From positions 19,659,501 to 19,723,500 of the forward strand of contig CM073469.1 of NCBI GenBank assembly GCA_037074535.1: DNA of 64,000 nucleotides, given 5' to 3'. The notes beneath the pieces are model-generated. The model was not told the DNA's origin, ran no database searches, and saw only the letters and a list, made by a program, of their open reading frames with translations. Below, piece by piece: positions 35,822-46,799 of the stretch; the first letter of the stretch is position 1, and the number at the start of each line of letters is the position of its first letter. Source of the stretch: Gleditsia sinensis. Lineage: Eukaryota; Streptophyta; Magnoliopsida; Fabales; Fabaceae. A program made the position numbers and the translations under genes.

Positions 35822-37929
35822 TGTCACGAATAGCAAATAAATTGACTCTTAATTTAATACATACATGCTCTAAGTAAATCACATAATAGGGTAATCATAT
35901 ACGTTCACAAGTTTTTCGGTATATCCCAACATACATGCCAAGTCCATATTTATATATATTACAACATAAATAGGGATCCTGCCTGTGGCGTTCAGAGCAT
36001 ACTCTAGATTATAAAAACATAATAATTTAAACACTATGAGTCTTGGAAGCAACATAGACTTACCCAGAGAGTATGCCACATATTTGATCATGTAGCTGCA
36101 GGATCAAAGTCTGTATCCTTATCTAAAAAAATGTAAATATCGTGTAGTGAGTTTGACAATTCAGTGAATAGATAATACCTCCTATGACCTCTTAGGTAAG
36201 CTTATAGATATACTCATATATTAAAATTTATTATATAGAAAGTTACAGTTTAGAGGTACATCCATATTGGGCCTGTATTTCAAATATTTTCAGTTCAAAT
36301 CACATACATATATCCAAAGTCATATGCAATATAGTATGATCATTAATCAAATATTGTTATGCATCAAAATATTTCTCATGAAAATATTAGAAGGATACCA
36401 TATTAGAACCGCCATATTAGAGTTCAACCCCTTCCGTACTTTGGTGGTATAGGGTTTGCCTAAACTCAGCATCTCAGCTAAAGTTTGCCCTACTACCATT
36501 TAAGAGGACACACGAAGGAACTTTAATATAGGCATTTTCCAAGTACACAGTAAGGAAGGACAAATCACATATCATATAGTTGACATCTCGCTCAGATAGG
36601 AGGCATCCTGCTCTCATTCACATATTATATTCCATGTGTTGGCCGTCACACGAGGCTAGCACCACCCCTGTTAGCTAAGGTATCAAGGTGCACCAGAGCT
36701 AACATCACCCGTTGTTAGCAAATAGGGTTTCTAATAGGATTCCTCCACAGAAACTATCATTTACACATATGCCATGTCATTCAAAACAGAGCTTTCAATA
36801 TATTACAAAATTTTAGTCTCAATATAGATAATTTGTTATAATCTTTTCAGTCAAGGTTCATCACATATGCATGTCCTTTTTCTAAGGCAATCTTCTAGTT
36901 TTACAGATCAATGCCACGTGCATAAAATATTTACTTTCTATACTGTTGAGAAATATATGCAAAATCACATGTTTAATGGCTTTAAAATCATTATACAAAA
37001 TCATACTCTTCTTGAACAATATACTAGTTAACAAATAAATTAGGTAATTTAATCTATTTCAGAGACATATAACATTATAAATAAATTGTAAACAGAATTA
37101 ATTATACATTTAAAATTCAAGAAGAGTATAGGGTAAGTCATAGAAAGAATTATCTACTCCCAATACCAAGGTTCTAAGTTGGATATCCTCAATTGTATTT
37201 TTTCAAGGAAAATCTGATCAAATTGACTTAAAAAACGAGTCTGGAGGGACTGAAAACTTAAAAAATGACTATAGAATCGCAAAATTTGGCTTCCAAGAGT
37301 TTGATCAACGCTAGTCAACTATGGAATACGTTTCACAGTCGGAATTACTATTTACCGCCATAATCACTATTCACAACGATTGGATTTATTGTTCACGACA
37401 TACAAAAGTTGTCAGATGACAGCAAAATTTCATATCTTTAAGTTTTTCTACCTCCTGAATCTATCTGTGGTGTCAAAATTTTAATTTGAGGACTTTAAGT
37501 ACAAGTTTTAAAACTTAACTTCTTAGAATTTCTCCTCCCTTTTTGGACAAATTTCTAGCCAAATTTTTAGAAACCAATCATATAGAATTGTAGGCCTTAT
37601 TGTTCTGAATCTGTTGGTGGTGGTGGTGTCGAAATTCGAGGTTTAGAAGAGCTAGAAATCTAGAGAGAAGTTTTAGAGTTTTTAGAGAGAGAAAATAGGG
37701 AGAGAGAGAGGGTGCATAAGTTTTCACGCTGTTTCTTCATCTGGTTACTTTTTAAATCATCTAAGGGACCTATTAACAAAATTTCAATTGTTGAGGTGTG
37801 TCCTTGATATTTTTGTTATTTATATTTTGACCCTTAAACTTTTAAGAAATTACGTTTTGACTCCAAAACTTAAATCATCATATCACCTTCATAATTCCTC
37901 AAACAATATAATAAATAAACACATTTCCA
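35822..37929 (-). mobile_element. Solo LTR, same family as 60744-62571
   Basis: The reverse complement of 36.1-37.7 kb aligns with 61.0-62.25 kb through long stretches, for example 'accaccaaagta' with the flanking gene-like text, 'ggtagtagggcaaac', and the block with 'gttgaccaagctct'. The left end reads TGTCACG (minus-strand end CGTGACA, as in the other copy). The right end is placed at 37929 because atgat follows there (37930-37934) and also precedes the left end (35817-35821), and because the distance from shared blocks agrees. The first ~200 bases differ between the copies. Confidence 0.65.
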
Positions 37930-38009
37930 ATGATTCTCATCGCCATTTTTATAACCATCACTTACATTCTAAATTTCCTTTAATTTACAATTTTTTTTTC
38001 ATTTATTTA

Positions 38010-39227
38010 GAACCAACCAATAAACACAATATGGAGATAAGAAGAAAGAAAATAAACACAATAACATAATATAACAAGAAATAGGTAGTTTGGTAAAACC
38101 AGCCAATTAAAAAAATAAGAAATCGGCGGTCTGATAAAACCAGCCATTAAGAAATAACATGAGAAAAAAAATAAGAAGGTAAATACAATATCGAAGATAA
38201 ACATTAAGATTAATAGTTAAATTAATTATTATTCTCATACCAAGAATTTTACCTTTTACCTTAGCATATGGAGATTAGTTCTCCATATTCAAAGTAAGAA
38301 AGTAAAAATGAAGATGAACAAGCATGATTATATTATGAAAAGATAACAAAGTATCTAAAAAAATAAGAACATTACAATACTACACTCTCTTCAGCTAATT
38401 TCCGACCTCCTCCTAGCTCAGAAGACTCCTCTATTTATAGATACAACTAGTGAGGTAAGTGACAAAGAAAGTTGCACTAAAGTTGATAGGTTGAATTGCA
38501 CTAAGTCCACCGAAATTAATCATGATATTCTACTTTGATAGCCACCGAATTTGCTGCCCATGGGAAAAGAAAAGTTGCAGCAAATTGTGTCAGCTATCTA
38601 CCTGCCAAATTTCGTATACATTTATTGCGTAGTTTATGAGATACGGCCCAAAGACTGCCGCAAGGTTGGGCTGGACTGCACCAGCAAGTAGATTTGTTCT
38701 AGCACAATTTTCTCCCTCTTAGTTTCTGAATTTACTGATCACGTAAACATAAAAGTTGTAGAAAATTGTGTCCGGTATTCACGCACCAAATTTTATATAT
38801 ATTGGATATGTAATTTATGATTTATGATTAAAATAATGATGTAAGGTGGGCAGAAAAACAAACAGCAAACAGATTTTCAACATTGGAGGTTTCTTGAATA
38901 TTTATATTTAAGTTCTTTTGAAAATATAGTCATAAATCAAGATTGAATTGATGTACAAATCCATTAGGATGTATCTCAAGAGTCAAAAAGATAATGCTCC
39001 TTACTCAGCCATCCTTAATGAATTCATCTTAACCGGTTGGTTTATAGGCATCATTTCTGAATATCCACAATTTAACTTTGATTCCTCCAATTGAGTCAAT
39101 TTTCTATTTTATTCTCCATCTGTAGAAGATGCATAAAACTAGAGAGAAGTAGAAAAAATAAATGCTTAAATATGACAAACAATTAAGATGAAAGTATTTA
39201 ATTCATGGTTATAAAACTCACTTATCA
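38010..39227 (-). repeat. Athila 3' LTR, truncated
   Basis: Aligns closely with 45,575-46,791 and shares its end (actcacttatca). The ~640 bases that should lie to the left, matching 44,938-45,575, are absent. The break is near 38,010-38,035. Confidence 0.82.
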
Positions 39228-39242
39228 AATACCCCCAAACTT
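39228..39242 (-). promoter_or_regulatory. Athila polypurine tract
   Basis: On the minus strand this reads AAGTTTGGGGGTATT immediately before the LTR start TGATAAGTGAG. The G-run and position are those of a gypsy polypurine tract. Confidence 0.82.
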
Positions 39243-40474
39243 AATCTTTTACTTGTCCTTAAGCATAACAAATAATTTTCAAATTTCGAAAGATGAGTGA
39301 TGAGTTGTATTTGACTTAATAAACATTCATCAAGGATTTAAAATGTGCAACCAAAGAAAATATCAAGATTCCAAGGTTATGTAGAACTTCAATTCAAATG
39401 CAACGTATAGTTTACTCTTGAATCTCAAGTGTGTGTGTGGTAATCCTTTGACATTGGACTTTTTGTATTCAAATAAATTTATGTAATTAAATGTTTAAAG
39501 TAAATCTCCAGATCGATGCATGCAAGACTCCATAAGCTTATTTTTCATGTCACGCTCCACTAATGTAGACTAATTATGACATTTAAGATCATCAGGACTT
39601 TTATTAAGCTTGTAATGTATAGCATAGGCTAAAGGTAGATAAAAAGATAATGAAAGCTCAATTCAACATACATGATCATTTGATTCCTTTCAAATTCTTT
39701 TGATATTATTATGTAGATTCTATTTCTAACCTTATTCTCATCCGTACATTATTTACTCATACTACATTTTTTTTGCCCTTTTTTTTAATATAAACCCCCA
39801 AACTTTTTTATTTAGGGAGTTCTATATAATTTTTTTTAACTCCATCCATCCATCCATGAACCATTGCTTTTCAAATGATCATTTCTGAAAGGTAAGAGTG
39901 AGAAACATTTTTTTGTTTAAAGGCTAGATAATAATATAGATGTACAAGAAATGAGTAGCATAGGCTCAAAATGGGTTACTAGAGATAGCATAATGAATAG
40001 GTTGGTCTGAAAGGTTCAAACGATTCCAACAATGCCTAATTCTTAAATGGAGAGTAGTCTAGGATTTCGCTTCAAGTGACAATCAAATAAGTTCTAGAGT
40101 CTTATGAAATCACTTGTTACATTTGAATCACATAAATCTTTTCTGAATAAACAATAAGTCGAATGTAAAAGATTAAGTGCTCAAGATATTTGAGAATTTT
40201 AGGTAAAACATACGTTGCAATAGAATTTAAGGTCATACATAACACTCAAAACTCATTTATTTTTCAAAGATTACAGGCACTTTAAACCATTTTCATCATT
40301 GGTGTTAGTTTTACCAAATTTTAAAACATCACTCAATTTTTTTTTTGAAGATGAACAAACACAAAACAGACAACAAAGATTGAAAAAGATATTACCTGAA
40401 AGGGGATTAAGGAGAAGATGAACTTGTAGCAAACTAACAGAGAAATAAAAATTTATGCAATCAAATAAATTGAG
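39243..40474 (-). other. Athila 3' non-coding region
   Basis: Lies between the LOG copy and the polypurine tract. No convincing ORF. T-rich runs at 39.77-39.84 kb. Long untranslated 3' regions are normal in Athila elements. Confidence 0.55.
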
Positions 40475-41125
40475 TTACAGATGGAGAGTCAAGTCCAATT
40501 TACGCTTTAAGCGGTTGTCTGATGTCTAATCTATTTGAGCTATAGTTGGATTAGGTACATGAACAAAAGCTTGTAATGCGTGAATCAACTCATCAGCATT
40601 TGAGGCCGAGATGAGAATCTGTCATGCTGAATGTGAGATAAACTTCTGTTCCATAGCTTGATAAAGAAAAGACAACAAATCGTCAAAGAAATTGTTAACA
40701 TTTAACAAACCTATTGGTTTTTGATGGATGTTCAGTTGTGCCCAAGAGACGATTTGAAAATTTTTCTCCAAAGTACCAAAACGACCAGGTAAGGCAATGA
40801 AGGCATGATCATTGTACATCAATTTAGCTATGCGTTCATGCGTAGAGGATACCGTACATTCTTCCCCAATTGTTTTTCCTACGATGTTTGATGCAGCTAG
40901 AGCTGTAGGAATAATACCAAGAACTTGGCATCCTCCTAGATATGGAGATCCAGACATACTCTCCATTAACTCTCGACAAGCTCCACCATAAACTAAATGA
41001 ATTTTTCTTTTGGTTAGTACCATACCCAAAGTTTGTGCTGCTTTTACATACTCTCCATTTTTCCCAGGACTGGAACCACAAAAGACACAAATATTTCTAA
41101 ACTGGCGAACTGAGGTTCCCTCCAT
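40475..41125 (-). pseudogene. LOG: Intronless copy of a LOG-type cytokinin riboside monophosphate phosphoribohydrolase
   Basis: LOG enzymes release active cytokinin base from its riboside 5'-monophosphate. One frame of 217 codons runs from ATG 41125 to TAA 40475-40477, the normal family length, with no introns although plant LOG genes have several. It opens with ICVFCGSSPGKNGEY, then IHLVYGGACRELMESM, QVLGIIPTAL, THERIAKL, FIALPGRFGTLEKNFQIVSW and QKPIGLLNV. The family signature PGGxGTxxE is altered to PGRFGTLEK: Gly to Arg and catalytic Glu to Lys. Two in-frame stops occur late: TGA at 40622-40624 (probably CGA before) and TAG near 40529 (probably TGG before). After them the C-terminal ending KRKLDLTLHL is still readable. 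All four changes fit G:C to A:T transitions. It is therefore a decayed retrocopy, almost certainly inactive as an enzyme. Confidence 0.88.
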
Positions 41126-41230
41126 GACTGCACTTACATTAATTTTGGGTATGAAGGTGAAGATGGTAAAGTGTGCATTTATAGAACTTAGACAAGGACA
41201 TACTTACAGTGGTTAGGTGAGTAGGCCGGT
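41126..41230 (-). promoter_or_regulatory. Leader and possible TATA box or splice acceptor before the LOG copy
   Basis: On the minus strand a TATAAATGC motif lies near 41180, about 55 bases before the ATG, and GTGCAG directly precedes the start codon (AG at 41129-41128). Either a promoter brought along with the gene or an acceptor for a spliced element transcript would fit. Neither is shown. Confidence 0.35.
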
Positions 41231-41392
41231 GGATGTCAGCTAAAGTAAAGGTGAAAGATTCAAAAAAAAAAATGATAACACGCACGCATATGTATAGTAG
41301 TTGTGATTGTGACTCACATCTTCCTCTGGTTTTACGTCCAGTAACGGCTTAAACGCCCTCTATAGGTCGAGGATATGCTACCCATCCAATTT

Positions 41393-41914
41393 TTATATAA
41401 ATTGGAAAACAGGGTCTTTTAATGTCAAATTCCCAATACTGTACCGTTTATGTTCTTTTTTGGAATGAGACCATAAACCGACAATACCAATATGCACAGA
41501 TCCACTAGGATGTGTCTCAAGAGACGTTGGATGAAAGTCATCGTCCAATGGCTCCTTACTTAAACCATCCTTAATGAACTTGATTTTGTCTTCCCGATCT
41601 ACTGATACCCAACCCAAAGAACGACAATGTTTGTTGCAAGTTTCCTGTCCACATTTGTGACAAACACCCATTCGTTTAGCTCTGCGCTTTTTAGCAAAAC
41701 TGCTTTTTCCCAAACCAGGCATGTAAGAGAAGAAATTATTTGTAGACTCACCTGATAACCGTACCTTCACTTCAATTAATGAACGAATATCAGCAGGCAT
41801 CCTCATGTTCATCAACACCCTTAATCTTGCAATCCGTACTTTGTAAATTTTTCTCAATGCATTGGGTGGAAGAGAAGGAAAATGATTTTTCAATTTTGTG
41901 AGAATGTCCTGCAT
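41393..41914 (-). CDS. Unrecognised 173-aa ORF in the Athila element
   Basis: Uninterrupted from ATG 41914 to the stop at 41393, in an element whose gag carries stops. The N-terminal third is a basic, probably helical stretch (TKLKNHFPSLPPNALRKIYK, then RIARLRVLMNMRMPADIR). The middle is KRRAKRMGVCHKCGQETCNK with a C-x2-C-x4-C-x3-C cluster, a plausible zinc site. The C-terminal part contains KFIKDGLSKEPLDDDF and THPSGSVHIGIVGLW. A degraded copy of that C-terminal part is also present in both LTRs (about 38,950-39,060 and 46,510-46,600). I do not recognise the family. It may be a captured host gene or an accessory ORF of the element. Confidence 0.5.
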   Translation of the reverse strand: MQDILTKLKNHFPSLPPNALRKIYKVRIARLRVLMNMRMPADIRSLIEVKVRLSGESTNNFFSYMPGLGKSSFAKKRRAKRMGVCHKCGQETCNKHCRSLGWVSVDREDKIKFIKDGLSKEPLDDDFHPTSLETHPSGSVHIGIVGLWSHSKKEHKRYSIGNLTLKDPVFQFI

Positions 41915-42089
41915 TCTCGACTCAATTTTTCTTTTTTCTTTTTTTTTTGAAAGAGCAAAAGCAACAAAGGTAGGGAAAACAATAGAAATCCAAAAGAAGA
42001 TAATACTGAAGGGAAAAATTAATGCAAATTAAATAAAGAACGATATTACCTAGATAGTGTGCATGGCAACCTTTAACAACAGAAACAAA

Positions 42090-43128
42090 TCAATCCTGGT
42101 AGATAAGATCACGCAAAGGTGTCTCCTCTATCTCCGGGTTTGGTAATTCCAAAAATGCTTTCAATCTTTGACCATTTACTTTAAACACATCACCGTTCTT
42201 GGAATTTTCAATCTTTACTGCACCATATGGGTAAACAGCATGAAGAACAGATGGCAGTAGAACTGACTCAAAAGGTGAAACTTTTTCCTTTTTGGCTTTC
42301 AATTTATCAGTATCCATTAGTGGAGTTGTCTCTAACAAAGAGTCTACTTCAAGAACCAGATAATCTTCATCTTTATCCTTATCAAAATGAATCAAATATT
42401 TTTCTAGATGATCATTACTAAAGGAGTCTAGAAATGAATCATAAATGGCACTTTCAATCAGGTCGACCTCACATAAATCATTCATGTCCATTTGTTGACG
42501 AGAGACATTAAAAACATTTAGTTCCACAGTCGTATTTCCAAAAGATAAATTCAAAATTTCATTTCGACAATTAATGATTGCATTGGATGTTGTCAGAAAT
42601 GGTCTACCCAAAATGATTGGAATTTGTGTCTTTGTATTCTCAACAGGTTCAATGTCAAGAACAATGAAATCTACTGGAAAGTAGAATTTATCAACCTTAA
42701 TGAACATATCCTCTATGACAACTCTAGGAATCTTTGTGGACCTATAAGCTAACTAAAGGGTCACTAGTGTAGGTTTCAGCTTTCCTAACCCAAGTTTCTC
42801 ATACACAGAGTAAGGGAGCAAATTCACACTTGTTCCTAGATCAAGTAAGGCTCAGTTAATCACATGGTCACCTATAACACAAGAAATTGTAGGAGAACCA
42901 TGATCTTTGTACTTGATGGGAGTTTTTTTGTTGAATTATAGAGCTCACTTGTTCAGTTAATAATGCCTTTTCTGGAACATTGATTTTCCTTTTCACCGTA
43001 CAAAGATCTTTCAGGAATTTTGAGTAAGCGGGTACTTGTTTGATAGCGTCTAGAAAATGGATGTTAATGCTTACTTGCTTAAACACCTCTAAAATGTCAC
43101 AATATTGAGTACCTTTTTTATTTGCCAC
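42090..43128 (-). pseudogene. Athila protease joined to pol C-terminal tail
   Basis: From 43128: DAIKQVPAYSKFLKDLCTVK, the conserved pre-protease segment, then a frame change. The protease active site LLDLGTS is readable near 42850, then VDKFYFPVDFIVLD and IILGRPFLTTSNAIINCRN in the open frame 42707-42090. The same frame continues into a segment with VYPYGAVKIENSKNG and VFKVNGQRLKAFLE, which in autonomous Athila elements lies at the far C-terminus of pol, after integrase. All of reverse transcriptase, RNase H and integrase is thus deleted with the frame kept. Confidence 0.85.
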
Positions 43129-43368
43129 AAGTCTTTGTGGGAAAAGAGCTTTGGGGGCACAAGGAATCTATTCACTTTTCTTTTTACTCAAGTCCTTATT
43201 TTGGGATTCATGTTGACTCTGTTCCTCATTTTCTGCCATGTGAACATGATTATCAATGACTTTTCTAGATCTAAGGGTTGTTACAGACTTTACTTCTTCA
43301 TTAGGATTTTTTGATGATTCTACTTCAAATTGACCCTTAGGATTAGGAACAGGTTGACTAAGAAATTT

Positions 43369-44709
43369 CTATTTTTCTCTCTCTCCTACAACATTAGCTA
43401 TTTGACCCAACTGGGTTTCAACTTTTGAAATAGCTTGAGTGTGAGATTGCAAAACTTGTTGGGTCAACTGCATGAATTGTTGCAAGGTATCCTCCAAAGA
43501 AGGTTTTCTTTGTTGTGGTACCTCGAAAGGAGGAACATGTTGAGGAACTTGAGGGTATGAATTGGGAGGGGCAAATTGTTGCCCATCTTGATTCATTGGA
43601 GGCTGATTTTGTCTCCATGAAAAATTTGGATGATTTCTCCAGTTTGGGTTGTATGTTAGTGTAAATAGACTATCTGATGATTTTTCATAAGACTTGAGGG
43701 AGTTAACCTGCTCAGAAAATACTTCTCGGTAAACTGGTATGGATGGACAAGATTGTACAATGTGAGATGTACTAGAACATAAGGCACATGCCTCTATCCT
43801 AGTATTCATAGAATGGTTCAGATTGTGGCTTAAAGTTAGAGCTTCTACCTTTCTAGTGAGATTGGCTAAAGCAGCTTTCACATCTGTGTCATCACTCACT
43901 TCATAAATTCCTCCTCTTTTTGGGATTTGAGATTTCTTATCCTTTGAATCTGTGCAATTCCAATGTTGAAAATTTTCAGATAGAGATCCTAAGGTCTCCG
44001 AATCTTCCCCCTCACTCAATTATAAAAATCACCCACTATGCATGCTTTGGATCATTTAATGATTTGGTGCAGTTAAACCATTATAAAAATATTTCACCAG
44101 TCTCCAAGTTTCAAAACCATGATGAGGGCATTTCAAAAGAAGATCATTAAATCTTTCCCAATATTCAAAAAATTGTTCACCCTCTTTTTGGGAAAAATCA
44201 GAGATTTCCCTCTGAAGGGCATCAGTGTTAGACATAGGGAAATTTTTTGACAGAAGCTTGTTTACCAATTGGTTCCAACTAATAATAGTTCCTGTAGGGA
44301 GGGAGTTCAACCAAGCTTTAGCTTTATCCTTTAATGAGGAAGGAAACATTCTAAGCCTAACCGACTCATCATTGTAATTTTGAAATCAAAAAGTTGAAAA
44401 AATTTCAAGGAATTCTTTCACATGCAAGTATGGATCTTCTCTTTTCAAACCATAAAATGATGGTAAAAGTTGGAGTATGACTGGTTTAAGTTCAAAATGG
44501 GCTGCAGCAGTTTGTGGTAACACTATGAAAGATGGAGTATTGGATACAACAGGTGAGAAGTACTCCATAAGATTTTTCATATGCACAACTTGTTCTTCCA
44601 TTTCTAATGGTGATTCAACAAAATATAATGTGGCAATTGTGAAATCAATGGGTGACCCTAAGCTTTTCCTAACCAAACGCTTATCTTTATCACGTTTCCA
44701 ACCACGCAT
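43369..44709 (-). pseudogene. Athila-lineage gag
   Basis: One frame from ATG 44709 with a few stops (at 44386 and near 44056-44030). N-terminal FELKPVILQLLPSFYGL and DPYLHVKEFLEIF precede the gag core FPSSLKDKAKAWLNSLPTG and FFEYWERFNDLLLKCPHHGF. Further on are CALCSSTSHIVQSCP, a zinc-knuckle-like motif, and NPNWRNHPNFSWRQNQPP. The closing segment has a long Gln-rich helix (QQFMQLTQQVLQSHTQAI, VETQLGQIANVV). These blocks are specific to the Athila group of Ty3/gypsy. A single frame over 1.3 kb implies fairly recent decay. Confidence 0.9.
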
Positions 44710-44880
44710 AAACTAAAAAAAAATTACAAACAAATGTTTCTAATATCACACAACATAATTCCTAACAAAATGAAAATAAATTAAAACAACCCAAAATTAT
44801 GCAAATTTTTTTTCACAAAGGAAATTTTCTATACAAAGAATAAATAAATATTCTAAATTATAACTAGTGGAAGAATTATA

Positions 44881-44887
44881 GTTACCT
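44881..44887 (-). promoter_or_regulatory. Possible splice donor after the primer-binding site
   Basis: On the minus strand this reads CAG/GTAAC, a good plant donor, between the primer-binding site and gag. In elements with an internal passenger or env-like gene such a donor can serve a spliced subgenomic RNA. Inferred from sequence alone. Confidence 0.3.
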
Positions 44888-44912
44888 GACTCTAATTAGC
44901 TTTTCCATTGCA

Positions 44913-44932
44913 ATCCCCGGCACCGGCGCCAA
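44913..44932 (-). promoter_or_regulatory. Athila primer-binding site (tRNA-Asp type)
   Basis: On the minus strand this reads TGGCGCCGGTGCCGGGGA, the usual Athila/Ogre-type priming site complementary to tRNA-Asp (one base differs from the common TGGCGCCGTTGCCGGGGA). It lies a few bases inside the 5' LTR. Confidence 0.85.
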
Positions 44933-44937
44933 AAACT

Positions 44938-46791
44938 TGTTGTTTTAATTAAACTCTGTAGCGCACGAATCTGTTGGAGTACAGATTTAATGGTATGCAA
45001 GGTCGATCCCACGAGGATTGCCAATTGATAGAAAACTCTAATTTGAATCCAAATAAATAACTCTAACCTAATTGTCAAAATATTTGCTTTGTGAGGAGAA
45101 TATTAAATCAAGTGTGCTGGAAATTGATGTAGTCAAATTAAATTGAAATGTATTCAAGATAAAAAGAATGTTAAGGTTAGAGGATCCACTCCAAGTATGA
45201 GTAATGATAAATTTAACTCTTTTATTACTCAATTGAAATTCTCACATGAATAAGGTTCCAATCGAAAAAATGTATTACTTTGAGTTCACTTTTGTTTATA
45301 CATGAATTATATTTACCTCCTTTTACACCATTAATACATGCTTGTAAAATGGATTCAAATATACATTGTGCGAATTATTATATTGTCTACAATAAATCAA
45401 GATTGATTCAAGAATTTATTATGCCAAAAATTGTCTACAATGTATCAAAGTTCACACCTTACAAGATCATAATGAAAAGAGGTACGGAGAAAAAACATAA
45501 CAAGAGATAGGTGGCGAGGCCAACCATAAACATAATAAGAGATAGACGGCCTGATAGAACCAGCCAATAAGATAACAAGAGATAAGAAGAAAGAAAATAA
45601 ACACAATAACATAATATAACAAGAAATAAGAGGTTTGGTAAAACCGGCCAATTAAAAATAACAAGAAATCGCTGGTCTGATAAAACCAACCATTAAGAAA
45701 TAACATGAGAAAAGAAATAAAAAGGTAAATACAATATCAAAGATAAACATTAAGATTAAGAGTTAAATTAATTATTATTCTCATACCAAGAATTTCACCA
45801 TTTACCTTAGCATAAGGAGATTAGTTCTCCATATTCAAAGTAAGAAAGCAAAAATGAAGATGAACAAGCATTGTGATATTATGAAAGGATAACAAAGTAT
45901 CTAAAGAAATAAGAACATTATAATACTAAAAACTGAAATTTATGGTCTCAAAACTACACTCTCTTCAGCTAATTTTCGACCTCCTCCTAACTCACAAGAC
46001 TCCTCTATTTATAGATACAACTAGTGAGGTAAGTGACAAATAAAGTTGCACTAAAGTTGACAGGTTGGATTGCACTAAGTCCACCGAAAGTAATCATGAT
46101 ACTCTACTTTAATAGCTACCGAATTTGCTGCCCATGTGAAAATAAAAGTTGTAGCAAATTGTGTCAGATATCTACCTGCCAAATTTCGTATACATTGATT
46201 GCGTATTTTATGAGATACGGCCCAAAGACTTCCGCAAGATTGGGCTGGACTGCACCAACAAGCAGATTTTCTTATAGCCCAATTTTCTCCCTCTTAGTGT
46301 CCGAATTTGCTGATCACATAAACTTAAAAGTTGTAGAAAATTGTGTCAGCTAATCACGCACCAAATTTCATATATATATTGGATATGTAATTTATGATTT
46401 ATGATTAAAATAATGGAATTAGGTCGGGCAGAAAAACAAACAGCAAATGGATGTTCAACATTAGAGGTTTCTTGAATCTTTTGAAAATATAGTCATAAAT
46501 CAAGATTGGATTGATGTACATACCTATTAGGATGCGTCTCAAGAGTCAAAAAAGATAATGCTCCTTACTCAGTCATCCTTAATAAATTCATCTTAACCGC
46601 TTGGTTTATAGACATCATTTCCAAATATCCGCAATTTAACTTTGATTCCTCCAATTGAGTCAATTTTCTATTTTATTCTCCATCTGTAGAAGATGCATAA
46701 AAATATAGAGAAATACAAAAAATAAATGCTTAAATATGACAAACAATTAAGATGAAAGTATTTAATTCATGGTTATAAAACTCACTTATCA
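44938..46791 (-). repeat. Athila 5' LTR
   Basis: About 1.85 kb, from TGTTGTTTTAATT (plus strand) to CTCACTTATCA. Its inner part contains the Athila-typical 'gtcgatcccacgaggattgcc'. 45,480-45,710 has internal imperfect repeats of about 40 bases around 'ataacaagaaata...gataaaaccagccaat'. Plus-strand ORFs here are composition effects. Confidence 0.85.
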
Positions 46792-46799
46792 GTTATTCT

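Larger units (their letters stand above)
38010..46791 (-). mobile_element. Non-autonomous Athila-lineage gypsy element carrying a LOG gene copy
   Basis: On the minus strand: 5' LTR 44938-46791, tRNA-Asp-type primer-binding site, gag, protease fused directly to the pol C-terminal tail, a 173-aa unknown ORF, a LOG gene copy, polypurine tract, and a truncated 3' LTR (about 38010-39227). Reverse transcriptase, RNase H and integrase are missing, so it would need an autonomous partner. Gag carries the Athila pattern. I find no target duplication, as expected if the 3' LTR end was deleted. Confidence 0.85.

Noticed and set aside
40836..41090. Second minus-strand ORF of 84 codons over the LOG copy
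   Set aside because: It is a shifted frame of the same sequence. The LOG motifs are all in the other frame.
45445..45706. Minus-strand ORFs rich in Phe, Leu and Tyr that resemble membrane proteins
   Set aside because: Three overlapping frames are open because the LTR repeats are AT-rich. They show no start context or conserved motif.
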